DNA of 64,000 nucleotides from Ichthyophis bannanicus (Eukaryota > Chordata > Amphibia > Gymnophiona > Ichthyophiidae), in the NCBI GenBank assembly GCA_033557465.1, contig CM066032.1, positions 445,840,270 to 445,904,269 of the forward strand, written 5' to 3'. Shown piece after piece: positions 23,400 to 33,372 of this stretch. Below the pieces are notes generated by a model. It did no database searches and was not told where the DNA came from. It worked only from the letters and a program-made list of their open reading frames with translations. How positions within the stretch are numbered: the first letter of the stretch is position 1; each line of letters begins with the position of its first letter. The position numbers were made by a program, and so were the translations under genes.

Positions 23400-23891
23400 T
23401 GCTCTAAGGGAAATAGAAAAGCAGCAGGCACAAATGAAAGGAGATATTTTAAGGGCAACAAATCTTTTTGTTATGAAAATGGATAAAAGTAGAAGCCTCT
23501 ATGATTTTTGAAAGAAGTAGATGAAAATGTAAGAAAAAATATTAGCTTTCCTACCTTACAATAAATTGCAGAAGGAAAACAAGCAACAGTATCTGGAGAT
23601 TCTAAGAGAAACTGGTAAAGTAGTCAGGAAAGTTAAGATCCAAATGGAATTAAACATAGCCAACACAGTAAATTGGAAACAAAAGGCTTTATTTATTTTA
23701 GATATATTAGTGATAGGAGGAAGTGCAAACATGGCATTGTAGGTCCCAAAGATGAAGAGGAAGAATATGTAGAGGCTGATAAGGACAAAATGAAGTTGCT
23801 TAACAATTATTTCTGTTCCGTTTTTACAGATAAAGGGCATAGAGTTGGGCCCAGAGTGCAAACACAAATACAAATGAAGTAAACCTTGAAG

Positions 23892-24287
23892 AGGGCTGGC
23901 CCCTCCACTAAAGGAACTAGGTGGTCACCTAGGGCAGGAGACCCTGCTGGACAGTATCACCCCCTGGGAAGCAGCAGCTGAACTACCACTTCAGCACCAT
24001 GGTGGGCTTTAAAATACCCGTGCATGAGTGCGCAGTTCTGGTGTGCCGTACTTGCCCCCTCCAAGGAAGTTGTATTGGAGCAGGAGCAGGAGCGTCAGGC
24101 CATGAGCACTCATGCGCATGGGCAATTTAATGCCCGATGCAGCACAGACACAGGAGTTCAGCCACCACCACTTTAGCGCAAGGAGAAGGGGGTGGATTGG
24201 CGATGCAGTCTTCAGGGTGCAGGAGAATCTGCCTAGGGCAGCATGGAGGGTCTGTCTAGGGTAGAAGAAACCCTTGGGCCACCCCTG
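23892..24287. mobile_element. hAT-like MITE in LINE
   Basis: 396 bp with near-inverted ends GAGGGCTGGCCCC and (reverse complement) CAGGGGTGGCCCA, flanked by 8-bp direct repeats ACCTTGAA (23884-23891) and ACATTGAA (24288-24295), one mismatch. Eight-base duplications and CAGGG-type ends fit the hAT superfamily. Internal 'CACCTAGGGCAGG' and 'GCCTAGGGCAG' also resemble known hAT MITEs. No transposase. Confidence 0.78.
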
Positions 24288-24458
24288 ACATTGAAAGATT
24301 TTCAGAAGTCTGTTTGTGAGGAGTTAGCTAAAGTAAAAGTAGACAGAGCAATTGGGCCAGATGGGATACATTCAAGGGTATTGAAGGCACTTGGGGAAGT
24401 TCTAGTGCCTCTGCTGTCTGACCTTTTTAGAGCTAGGAGTGGTCCTGGAGGACTGAAG

Positions 24459-24690
24459 TGGAGTGGAGAAGTAGCCTAGTGGTTAGAGCAACTGCCTAGT
24501 ACCAAGAAGATCAAGGGTTCAATTCCCACTGGCACTCCTTGTGACTTTGGGCAAGTCACTTTACCCTCCATTGCCTCAGAAGAAAAGGCTGGCAATCTAC
24601 TTCCAGTGATATATTGCCAAGAAAACCCAGAGGTAGCTGTGTCACTATGAGTCAACACTGACTTGATGGCACTAAAAAAAAAAAAAAAAA
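24459..24690 (+). mobile_element. tRNA-headed SINE with MIR-like core and RTE-like tail
   Basis: Head 'GTAGCCTAGTGGTTAGAGC' (A box) and 'GGGTTCAATTCCC' (B box), core 'CTTGTGACTTTGGGCAAGTC', tail 'CACTATGAGTCAACACTGAC', 'TTGATGGCACT' and a 17-base A run. Flanked by a 21-bp perfect duplication starting AGTGGTCCTGGAGG (24438-24458 and 24691-24711). The tail differs from the other SINEs in the window and matches the 3' end of the RTE-like fragment at 36085. Confidence 0.92.
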
Positions 24691-25394
24691 AGTGGTCCTG
24701 GAGGACTGAAGAAGGGAAAATATGGTTCTTTTCCACAAAAAGGAAGAAGATGGGACATATAATAGTGAGTAAATTAATAAAAATACTTCTAAAAGAAAAA
24801 CTACTGCAGTTCCTGGAATCCAATTGATAACAGGATCTGAGGCAACATGGTTTTACTGAGGTAGGCTGGTCAATAAAATGTGATCAATTTCTAACAGTGG
24901 AGAGCACTAGATGTGGTCTACTTAGATTATCACAAGGCCTTTGACACAGTTCCGCATAGGCAACTCATTTAAATAAACTAAGAATCCTTTATATGGATCC
25001 TACAGTGATTGAGTAGGTCAGAAACTGGTTGAATGTTTACTACTACTCTTTCGTTGTCTCTAAGAGTTCACTCTGAGAATATGGGGGCATTGCCAGTGAC
25101 ATGCCATGGGGATCAGTCTTTGGTCCAGTTCTTTTCAACATTCTTATACATAGTACTGTGGAAGTGCTGTTGGGAAAGATTGCCTTTTTGATGATGATAC
25201 CAAAATATGCAACAAGATAGATGCCCCAGAAGATGTGAAAAAAAGGAGGGATCTAATGAAGCTACAAGAATAGATAGATTTAATGCTAAAGAAATATAGG
25301 ATCACAAAGGGAATGCTAAGCGTATAGGGCGTGAAGTACAGACTAGATAGGCCATGTGGTCTTTTTCTGTCATCATATTTCTATGTTTCATACA

Positions 25395-25985
25395 CAAAAG
25401 AAGAGTTGGACCTGAAGGTGATTGTATCTGATGGGCCCAATATTGAAAGGGATTAATGCATTGGCCAAAATATTTAGCAGCACTAACATGGTTAGTGTTG
25501 CTGAATATCCTCAGATGCTGCCACTCTATGCCCCAATGCTAACCAGTTGGCATCGGTGCATTCTGGGGGCGACACCCAAGCAATAACCAGGCAGTGGCAA
25601 TATTGCGCCATGGCCCGGTTACTGCAACACAGCGAAAGTCAGGAGCAGTGGTTGAATATCGTCATTGCCTGGTTAGCTTCATGGCAGTCTGGAAAACCCG
25701 GATATTCAATGCCGGGGCCCAGATACAGCCCTGACACTGAATATCCGGGAGTAATATTCAGTGTTGGCGGCTAGCCCCTTTAGCAATGCTAGATGCCGCT
25801 GCTGAACATCGAGTCCAACGATCTTAAGGTGGCCAAATAGGTAGAAAAGGAAATTGCAAAAGTCAGAAGGATGCTTGGAGACATAGGGAAAGAAAAGCCA
25901 TCAAGAAGGAGGCAGCAAGTTCCACTGAATAAGTCTCTGGTGAGACCTCATTTGGAGTACTCCAAGCAATTCTGGAGACCAAAAC
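25395..25985 (+). mobile_element. CR1-like LINE internal fragment, split by a MITE
   Basis: The plus strand reads 'EELDLKVIVSD' up to 25432 and resumes 'DLKVAK' at 25820, then 'ARRMLG'-like, 'PLNKSLVRPHLEY' near 25930-25965. This is the RT C-terminal segment. It lies just after the 3' end of the preceding LINE, so it is either a separate copy or a rearranged tandem piece. Confidence 0.75.
25433..25819. repeat. MITE with GGGCCCAATATT-type ends, copy A
   Basis: Inserted exactly between two codons of the LINE fragment. Ends GGGCCCAATATTGA and (reverse complement) TTGGACTCGATGTTCA are degenerately inverted. Internal 'GATATTCAATGCCGGGGCCC' and 'CTGAATATCCGGGAGTAATA' are typical of the family also seen at 52925 and 54148. 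Confidence 0.62.
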
Positions 25986-26071
25986 CCTTACCCTCTGCCC
26001 ATAAAAAATGGAATTGTGTATAAATCAGCATATACCTAAAAATAGTGATTTTAGAAAGGGCTCTACATTTT

Positions 26072-26242
26072 ATTTTTTTATTTAACTAGGCTTATATACC
26101 GCTTTTCTACAAGTCAAAGTAGTGTACATTCAGGTGCTGTATATATAGTTCCCTTGTCCCTAAAGGGTTCACAGTCTCTGTTTTTGTACCTGAGGCAATG
26201 GAGGGTTAAGTGGCTTGCTCAAGGCCACAAGGAGCACCTGTA
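26072..26242 (-). mobile_element. SINE, 5'-truncated
   Basis: Minus-strand SINE: tail 'TTATTTAACTAGGCTTATAT', 'ACCGCTTTTC' on the plus strand; core 'GTTAAGTGGCTTGCTCAAGG', 'CCACAAGGAGCACCTG'. The tRNA head is missing. Confidence 0.78.
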
Positions 26243-27936
26243 TATGTGCATTTTGAATTTTAGAACACCACTACACGTATGCCTAGGAAGTTACAGGTAT
26301 ATGCTGTTCCTTCAGCATGCCAAGTCGGAGTAGAAGAGATTCATCATCTAGTTATTTTTGTTCTCTCATGAGCTTCACAAAAAATGCGACCAGCACCCTG
26401 CAGGCCTTATATTCCCATGAAGTACTTTGCTGAAACAGCTTCCTAATGGTAACAAAGCCATCTGCCTTCCTCTAGTTTCATAAGAGAAAACCAGACTATG
26501 CTTCAAAGAAAACTAACTTTTACATCCCTGCAAGTTGCTTCCTAATATCAAGGAAGCACAATGCTCAATCAGGGGCTAGAGCAGATTAAAGCGCAAGATG
26601 TCAGGACTCTTGACAGAAATTCTCAGCATCCTATACACATTGAATTCCATCACCCTAAAAGTTGCAGCACCCAATGCACAGGCAGAAATTGCAGCTCTCG
26701 TTTTCTCGTGTTTATTTACTCCATTCCTTTTCTTCATCTTTTTATTTAGGCAGGAAGAATGACGTAAACAAAGATTGCGTGACATTTTCAGCAGCAGAAC
26801 AGATGACACTGACAAAATATTTTGAACTACGCTCCGGCGCTCTGTTTACCCATTAATGCAAATGTGGGCACAGTCTGTGCACATGCATTTTTTCATAATT
26901 AGGCTTTCTGAAGCTTGCAAGAGGCTTGCCTTCAATTTAAGAACTCTGCTGGCCATCAAATAAGAGATGATTTATTTAACCAGGTATTTAGAATGCAACT
27001 GCATTTTTTTCATCCTGTCTCTCTGTCTCTGTCTTTTTCTAATTTCCCCCCCAAAAAAACAAACACTGTAAAACCTGGTATGAAAAATGACACAGTTGAC
27101 ATTAATTGCCCATTATCATATAGATGGATTAAAAAAACCTGGACTGTGCTTGTTTCTTCTCCCTTCCTGGAATCAAATTAGTTATGTTCAACTTTTTGAG
27201 GCACCTGCGTAACTGCAAGCTCCTCTGTTTCAGAGTGAATGCCTGCAGTGGTTTCTGCCACGGTACCTTGCATGGTTCCTTGATAGGCCAGGCAGCTGGA
27301 GGAGACTCATTCTGGTGAGGGATCACACAGGACAAGTAATGAGACTGCAAAAAGCATCACAGTTGCTTGCATCTACATTGATGGTAGAGTTAATTGCGAT
27401 GACTAAGTCATTTACCACCACTAACAGGCGAACTATTTGACGGAGCCATGTTCGTTTTTAATAAAGGTTTGGGGTCAGGTTATTTACAATTGTGTTTTTC
27501 TTTTAGTTTTGATAGAAATATGAAGAATGTACATTTGTTTGTAACATGGTAAATGTCAATAATATTTCCCACGCCGCTTCATGGAACCCTCCCAAATTTG
27601 GGGTTTTTCACATGTTGTCAATAGTACACATTATTGCATGACAGTCTGCAGCAGTTATCAACAGACACTCCATTGTACAATAGCGTGCAGTGTTCGAGCA
27701 ATATAATGCTCTATTGACACTGTCTCTGAAATAAATAAAAAAATGAATAAAATGAACAAGTTGAAATGTTTACATTAGCAGTGAGACAATAGCACATTTC
27801 TCCCATTTACAGAATCAGGCATGTAGCGTTTTCAAATGTGTGTCTCATAGAAAGCGTAAAGGACTGCATATGTATCGGGCGGGGAGGGGGGGTTTTCAGT
27901 GGGTTTGTGTGTGTATGTGAAGGGCTGCATGCACAC
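26243..27936. other. Unique AT-rich DNA, possible conserved non-coding element
   Basis: No gene or repeat recognised. 26680-27000 is a balanced, repeat-free block with 'ACGTAAACAAAGATTGCGTGAC', 'CCATTAATGCAAATG' and 'TCATAATTAGG', texture often seen in vertebrate developmental enhancers. No comparison was possible. Confidence 0.35.
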
Positions 27937-29200
27937 TGTCATGCCCTAGCCCTCCGCCTCAGGCTAAGAGGGTTAGGGTTGCCATTATGTTCTCCTTATA
28001 GAAGGTGGGATCAACTATTTTTGCTCCAGCTAAGACTGCTGGGAGTGGTAGTTCTTTTGCCTTCTAAGAAGAAATAGTCGTGAAACCAGTGGTAAAGGCA
28101 AAGATGACAACATTTATTCCCCAAACAAAAGGTTCTATGCAGGTTGCATCAGGATAATTCTTCAGTTGTTCGCTCAAGGTTATTTACACAAGTATGCTGA
28201 CTGAGCTTCACACTCTTTACTCAAAAGTGCAACTGCTTAACAGATAAAGAAAAACATAGCAGCTTCCTTCAACAAAGAAAAATATTCTCTTTTCCTTTGT
28301 CTTCCCTCAGCTCTCTAATATACCCTAGCAAAGGGATTCAATGTCATCAGCTAAATACAACGTACAGTCCATAGGTACTTCAGATGATAATGAATCATTC
28401 TCATTACAGTCCACTTGCATTTCCTCCAACTCCTGAACTGCAGTGTTTTGCTTCAAGCCACTATCATACGTCTTAGGGTAACTCCTCCCTAAGGGGTTCT
28501 GTGTCTCCTTTGAGCACAGCTCTATGTGATAGGGATTACAGGTACATGAGATTGTGGAGACTCCTCTCTGGCTCTGTTCAGCAATCTCTCTCCAGCTATG
28601 GGGAAGCAGTCTCTGGTTCCCTTGTTGGAGTTCCTCCCTGGAGCTCTGCCCCGGTTCCCTGTTCCAGGCTAGGCTTTGTAGACTCTTGGACTGAGTTCTG
28701 GGCTCCCACCTCTGAACTCTCTGAACTTTTCTATCCGGCACTGGGGTTTGAAGGCTTCTCTTCTCCCCTTCGGCTCTGATTGCTTCACCTCCACTTCTCC
28801 AGCTGTGTCTGCTCCTGGGTTCCCTCTCGAGTGCTGTTGTCGTGGTTCTCCTGTCTCTTCCTTGTTCTTCCCTTCTCCACCTGCTTCCTCGTCCTCCTTG
28901 TCCTTGTCCTCCTGACTCTCTCTCTAGCCAGGGTTTATATTCCTGCTCTCTGAGCAGTGTCTCTGCCTCTCTGGACAGGTGTCTGTAATTAGGTTCCAAG
29001 CTTGCTACTACGTCAGCAGAGCTTGGGTGTGGCAGCCTAGCTTCAGTTTCTCTGTGCTTGCTTTCTTTTGGCAAACGCTGAAATGTGTGTACTGCAGGGA
29101 TGTCACTTTTCTTAAAGGTAAAATCATTCTTTTCTTCTACTTCCATATGCTCACTAGAGGCTTCCTCATCACAACGTGTGCATCATGGGGCATGCTGGAG
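27937..29200 (-). repeat. LTR-like block, unassigned
   Basis: Read on the minus strand it has a TATA-like 'GGAATATAAACCCTGG' at about 28940 and a poly(A) signal AATAAA at about 28110, and its end 'GGGCTAGGGCATGACA' at 27937 finishes in CA. That order (promoter, transcribed stretch, poly(A) signal, CA end) suggests a solo LTR, but the other terminus and a target duplication were not identified. It could instead be unique DNA. Confidence 0.3.
28325..29146 (-). other. 273-codon open frame, unassigned
   Basis: The longest open frame in the window outside recognised elements, from ATG at 29146 to a stop at 28325. The product would be hydrophilic, rich in Glu, Arg and Ser, with a low-complexity middle ('ERESGGQGQGGRGSRWRREE'). 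No domain recognised. The opposite strand is CT-rich, which removes stops from this frame, so chance is a good explanation. It lies inside the LTR-like block. Confidence 0.2.
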
Positions 29201-29299
29201 GCTTCATGCATGCATGTATTTCTGTATGTCATGGGGAATGTCGGGCATTGTGTGCATGCATGCATGTCATGGGGATTGTCAGGGGCTGCATACGTTGAG

Positions 29300-29540
29300 T
29301 GTGTCTCTCTCACTCATGACTGCTCTTCCAGGCTTTCTCCAGTCTCTCTCTCTCATAATGCTACCCCTCCCCCCCAACTAGTCTTCTTCAAGTCTCTCTA
29401 TCATTACCCTCAAAACTTCACCCAGTCTCTGTCTCTCTAAGGCCCCCACCCCCAGGCTTCACCCAGTGGTCAGTCTCTCTCTCATACCCATCTTTTCCTC
29501 TCATCCAGTCCCTCTTTCACTAACCAATTCCCTGGTCGCA
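29300..29540 (-). repeat. Degenerate minisatellite, copy 1
   Basis: Several repeats of a unit of about 35-45 bp containing 'CCCAGTCTCTCTCTCATA' and 'CCCCCAGGCTTCACCCAGT'. The reverse complement of this unit recurs at 32430-32700. Confidence 0.65.
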
Positions 29541-29554
29541 GCTCCTTAAAACCG

Positions 29555-29741
29555 CAGTAGTTAACACTTTCCCACTGCGATTGGCTCTTTGCATGTGGAG
29601 CTGCACAGTGCAGGAAATTCGGGCTGATCTGTCAGTTTCAAGTCTTGCGAGACTTCAAATGGTGAGATCAGCCCAAACTTCCTGAATTATGCAGCTCCAC
29701 CATGCAAAGAGCTGATCACGATGGGAAAAGGTGAACCACTG
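29555..29741. repeat. Fold-back (palindromic) element, copy 1
   Basis: 'TTTCCCACTGCGATTGGCTC', 'TTTGCATGTGGAGCTGCA', 'CAGGAAATTCGGGCTGATC' on the left pair with 'GATCAGCCCAAACTTCCTG', 'TGCAGCTCCACCATGCAAA' and 'GAGCTGATCACGATGGGAAA' on the right. The outer ends are CAGTAGTTAAC and (reverse complement) CAGTGGTTCAC. No target duplication was seen. Confidence 0.85.
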
Positions 29742-32247
29742 AGTCTTTTGATGGGCTAGAATATGCACGTATGGAGAGACAGTTTGCCTGCCCCTCCACA
29801 ATAGGTGCTACGCCTTAGTGAAACACCTAAAAATCCCATAATGACATGGGAAACTGAACAAAATGAATAACCTTGGCCTGCACAACCCTAGTAAATGCAT
29901 ATATTTGGTCATTTATTAGGTATTATGATTTGTAAGGTGCATTTTGCTAGAGTGATTGTGCCCATCCATCTCTCTTTCTGTCCATATGCATGGCTTTATT
30001 TGTGCATGCTCAAACAAACTCTTCCATTCTGCTGAAGGCAAAATAGCAGTCTTGATGTTGGAAGCACCAGGGTGGCAAGAGGAAAAGTAGTGCAGCAACA
30101 ATGACTGTGGGCTGCTTAGCATACTCCCTGAGACACTTCACCTTTGAACCAGAATATCTGAGGGCTCGAGGGCTGGTTCAAGAACCAGAGCACAAGAGAT
30201 TGGAGCACTCCTATCTTAGACTCTCTGCCTTTTCATTGCTAGCTCAGATTGCTGTTGTCAAGTAGATCCAAGAGCTCGTCCAATCACTGACCTCTGCTGC
30301 TCCTTGGATCCTTGTGGTTGTGCTGGCTATCCCAGCTATAGCCCTAATCAAAGGGAGACAGACATAGGATGAAGGGAACGGGCGTGGGTGCTAGGCCTCC
30401 AAGATGGGTGGAGCAGCAGGTGGTGACTGCCACAAAATCAATGATCTGGGGGCTAAAATGGATTGGAGGGAGGAAAAAAGGTAGAGTTTGGGTGGAGCTG
30501 CCACGCTTTGAAGCTTCAGCAGTGATAGCCTCTATTCTCCCTGTGACAGGACTGAAGGAGGCAGTATAGTATCTCTCGCTATGCTCAATAGGCTTTATTG
30601 GGGAAAAGGCAAGGGAAACAATGGCTGTAGGGGAGAGCAAATGGGTGAAGGAGTGACTAGCAGAAGGGAACAGGGTGGTGGGGTAACTGGAGGGGAGGGG
30701 GTAGGGTAGTACCTGAAGAAGATAGGAGGACTGACTGTATGGGAGAAAGGAGGTAGAGTGAGTGAAAGGGGGAGAGGAATGGAAATGGGGGAAGTGAGAG
30801 TGAATGGAGGAGAATGACGCTAGGAAAAGACTGGAGGAAGGAGGAGTCAGAAATCATATACAGCATAAGTATGAAAGAATGCACCGGCTTCCTCACTCAT
30901 GCACCTGCTACTCAGCCATAGTCATGGAAGCTACAGACACCTGTAACCTACACCCATGCAATCCAGTCACAAACAGATGTATGCCATCACTCAGACACCC
31001 TTCACCACCAATTTCCTATCAATGCAATCCCCCAGTCGCATATTACACACTCAGTAAAACGTGCCAACTTGCAAAGCTTTTCATATCCCGTTGCAACTTA
31101 CTGTACAGTGTTCTTGAGAGGGCTGATTGACCATAATTCACAGTATATAAGATAAATTAAAATGCATTGGCACACTTATTTTGGCTTTTTCCTTCCATCT
31201 ACCTTTGACGCCCCCTTCCACCCCCTGACATCATGCCCCAGGTAGCTTCAGGGTTGGAAGGGGTGCCTGAGCTCCAAGGTGCCATACTTGAGCTAGCTGT
31301 CCTCTTCTCTCTCCTTGGGCCAGCATGCACCACCTCAGTGCAGGTGCGCAGACAACTAAACTCCCACTTGAATGCCCTGACTCAGCACGCAGCCAGCCAT
31401 TCAGCAGATATACTTTACATGAAAAAGCAGCAGCAAATGTAGCTCTTAACTCTCAATAAAGAAAAGCACATTCTATTTTTCTACTTCTGCAATATGGGCT
31501 CATTCTATATGAATACTGTTTCTATTTCTACTCCCCCTCCCCTACCCCAAAAAGTTTTCTAACAAAAGTTCAGGCATCTAAAGAACGAAAACAATATGGG
31601 GTGGGGTAGGGGGCCTTGAAGAGGGGTTTTATTCCTGTCCTCTTTCTTCCTTTCTTTTATAGTATCTTGATGAAAGAGCATTGCTCACACAGGAGATTGC
31701 ATACATGCTCCATGTATGGTCCTCAACATATACCTTTGTACTTGGATGTTTTATTGCATAATATTATAGTTACTTTTTTGAAGAACTTGATTCTGTGCCT
31801 ACATTTTAGTGCACATCTGCATGTGTGACTCTCAAAAATAGCTTCTATCATTTCTCACGAAGTGTACATTGCTTTTATTAAGTGCATAGCCTCTGAATGA
31901 GACTAGCACCCTTGTGTCCATTTCTTTACAATCGAGGTTGGGGATACTGAAGAGGCTGTATTTACGGTCTCTGGACTTGAGATACCTCCCAGTCATTGCA
32001 CAACAGCAACATCTAGTGGTACAAACTTAGAAACTGTGATTGCAAGGCGTATCAGAATTCAGGAGCACATGGGGCGGTCAGAGAGGAAGGGGTTGTAAAG
32101 ATCAACAGGTGGTGTGGAGGACAAACCTGTTGAGCCATATGGTGTATTTGCCAACATGCGCTATATCAGGATGCAAAAAAGTCCCAGATGCTAGGTCACC
32201 CTGATGCCTAGGAATCACATCATGGTGTCTGATGTGACCGATTTTGA
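29742..32247. other. Unassigned intergenic DNA
   Basis: No gene recognised. 30650-30860 is purine-rich (GGGGA/GGAGA), giving Ser/Pro/Leu-rich open frames on the other strand. 31200-31440 has a 69-codon open frame with no known domain. Confidence 0.45.
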
Positions 32248-32414
32248 CTGCAGCTTTTGAAAAACATGGCGTTTCAGACTTCCCCTACCGCAATTAGATT
32301 TCTACATACTTAAAACTGCGAGATCAGCTTGCTTTTCTCCACTGCACTGCTCAGCCACGTAGACAGCTGATTGTGGTAGGGGAGGTCAGAAATGTTACAT
32401 TTTTCAAAGCGGCA
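32248..32414. repeat. Fold-back (palindromic) element, copy 2
   Basis: CTGCAGCTTTTGAAAAACATG and 'AGACTTCCCCTACCGCAATTAG' on the left pair with 'CTGATTGTGGTAGGGGAGGT' and 'ACATTTTTCAAAGCGGCAG' on the right. The inner 'CCCCTACCGCAATTAG' resembles 'CCCACTGCGATTGGC' of the element at 29555. Confidence 0.82.
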
Positions 32415-32429
32415 GCCAGGCACAAGGAT

Positions 32430-32700
32430 TGCTAAGTGAGAGCAACTGGAAGGGAGTGTATATGAGAGAGACAGTCTAGGTGAAAACTTGGGCGTTGGAA
32501 GGTTATAAAAAGAGTGATAGACTAGGTGAAACTTGGGGAAGCCTGAGGGAGGGGGGGGGGGGGTTGAGAGAGAGAGAGGGTGAGACTAGGGGAAGCCTGA
32601 GGGGGCAGTTATGAGAGAGAGACTGGGGGAAGGCTGGAGGAGGGTCATGACAAATAGAGAGAGTGACTGGGAGAAGACAACGTGAAGAGGTATTAGAAAG
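32430..32700 (+). repeat. Degenerate minisatellite, copy 2
   Basis: Repeats of 'GACTAGGGGAAGCCTGAGGG' and 'TTATGAGAGAGAGACTGGGG' at intervals of about 40 bp: 32500, 32545, 32590, 32630. It is the reverse complement of the 29300 minisatellite and, like it, lies beside a fold-back element. Confidence 0.75.
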
Positions 32701-33187
32701 ATGTGTTTTTTTCCATATATCACCAGGCCACAGGGAGAGTGAGGGGGAGGGGAGCAGTGGGGCCACTGCCTTCTGTTGCGCTGTGCAGTGGCATAATTAA
32801 GTTTTTCCCATAAAAAATTGGAAAAAAATGTTTTAGTAAATCAGGCCCTAAAACCTAATAAAAGGAACTGTGATATATCTTTTTTAGTGGGGGTGCACAC
32901 TGAGACCTAAGTCTCTGCAGCTGGCTCCTAGATTGCAAGGAAATTTGTGAAGGCCTGTGCTATATATCCAGGGAAGTTTAAAAAAAAAAACAGCATCACC
33001 TAAACAAATTCTCAATAACTTGTTTTCGGAAAGATCTGAACTCAGATTTTACAAAGTTAAAAAGCTGCCAAATGCATAGGTAGCTTCTTCCCCAGATATT
33101 TGAATCTAAAATAAGCTTTTTTCTTTTTTAGCACCTTGAAGGCTCATGACTAAATACCACAGATATAGACAAGGCTTTGTGACTGCA
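32701..33187. other. Unassigned intergenic DNA
   Basis: Nothing recognised. Confidence 0.45.
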
Positions 33188-33372
33188 CTGTGTGCCTTTG
33201 AGTCAATGTTGACTCCTGGTTTTTCTTGGCAGTGTGACTGGAAATAAATGGCCAGGCCTTTCTTCTGAGGGAATGGAGGGTTAAGTGACTTGCCCAAGGC
33301 CACAAAGAGTGCTAGTAGGAATTGAACCTTGGTTACCAAGCCAGAGTTCTAACCATTAGGCTACTCCTCCAT
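33188..33372 (-). mobile_element. SINE with RTE-like tail
   Basis: Minus strand: head 'GGAGTAGCCTAATGGTTAGA', B box 'GGTTCAATTCC', core 'TTTGTGGCCTTGGGCAAGTC', 'ACTTAACCCTCCATTCC', tail 'ACTGCCAAGAAAAACC', 'GAGTCAACATTGACTC'. Same head and tail type as 24459, so the two are one subfamily. Confidence 0.85.

Larger units (their letters stand above)
23400..25394 (+). mobile_element. CR1-like LINE of another subfamily, interrupted twice
   Basis: Plus-strand sense. 23640-23860 encodes 'RYISDRRKCKHGI' and 'DKDKMKLLNNYFCSVFTDKG', the linker before RT. 24290-24430 encodes 'DFQKSVCEELAKVKVDRAI' and 'GPDGIHSRVLKAL', RT domain start. 24905-25200 has 'DVVYLDYHKAFDTVPHRQL'-like and a destroyed FADD box. 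The 3' end reads 'GATAGGCCATGTGGTC' region, '...TTTCTATGTTTC' near 25388. A hAT-like MITE (23892-24287) and a SINE (24459-24690) are inserted in it; both can be excised to restore collinearity. Confidence 0.82.

Noticed and set aside
24459..24690. Possible tRNA genes at A/B-box sequences
   Set aside because: The boxes belong to SINE heads; no full cloverleaf, and the sequence continues into SINE core and tail.
32430..32700. CRISPR-like array of regularly spaced repeats
   Set aside because: Unit and 'spacer' are both repeated and degenerate; it is a minisatellite in a vertebrate genome, with no Cas genes.
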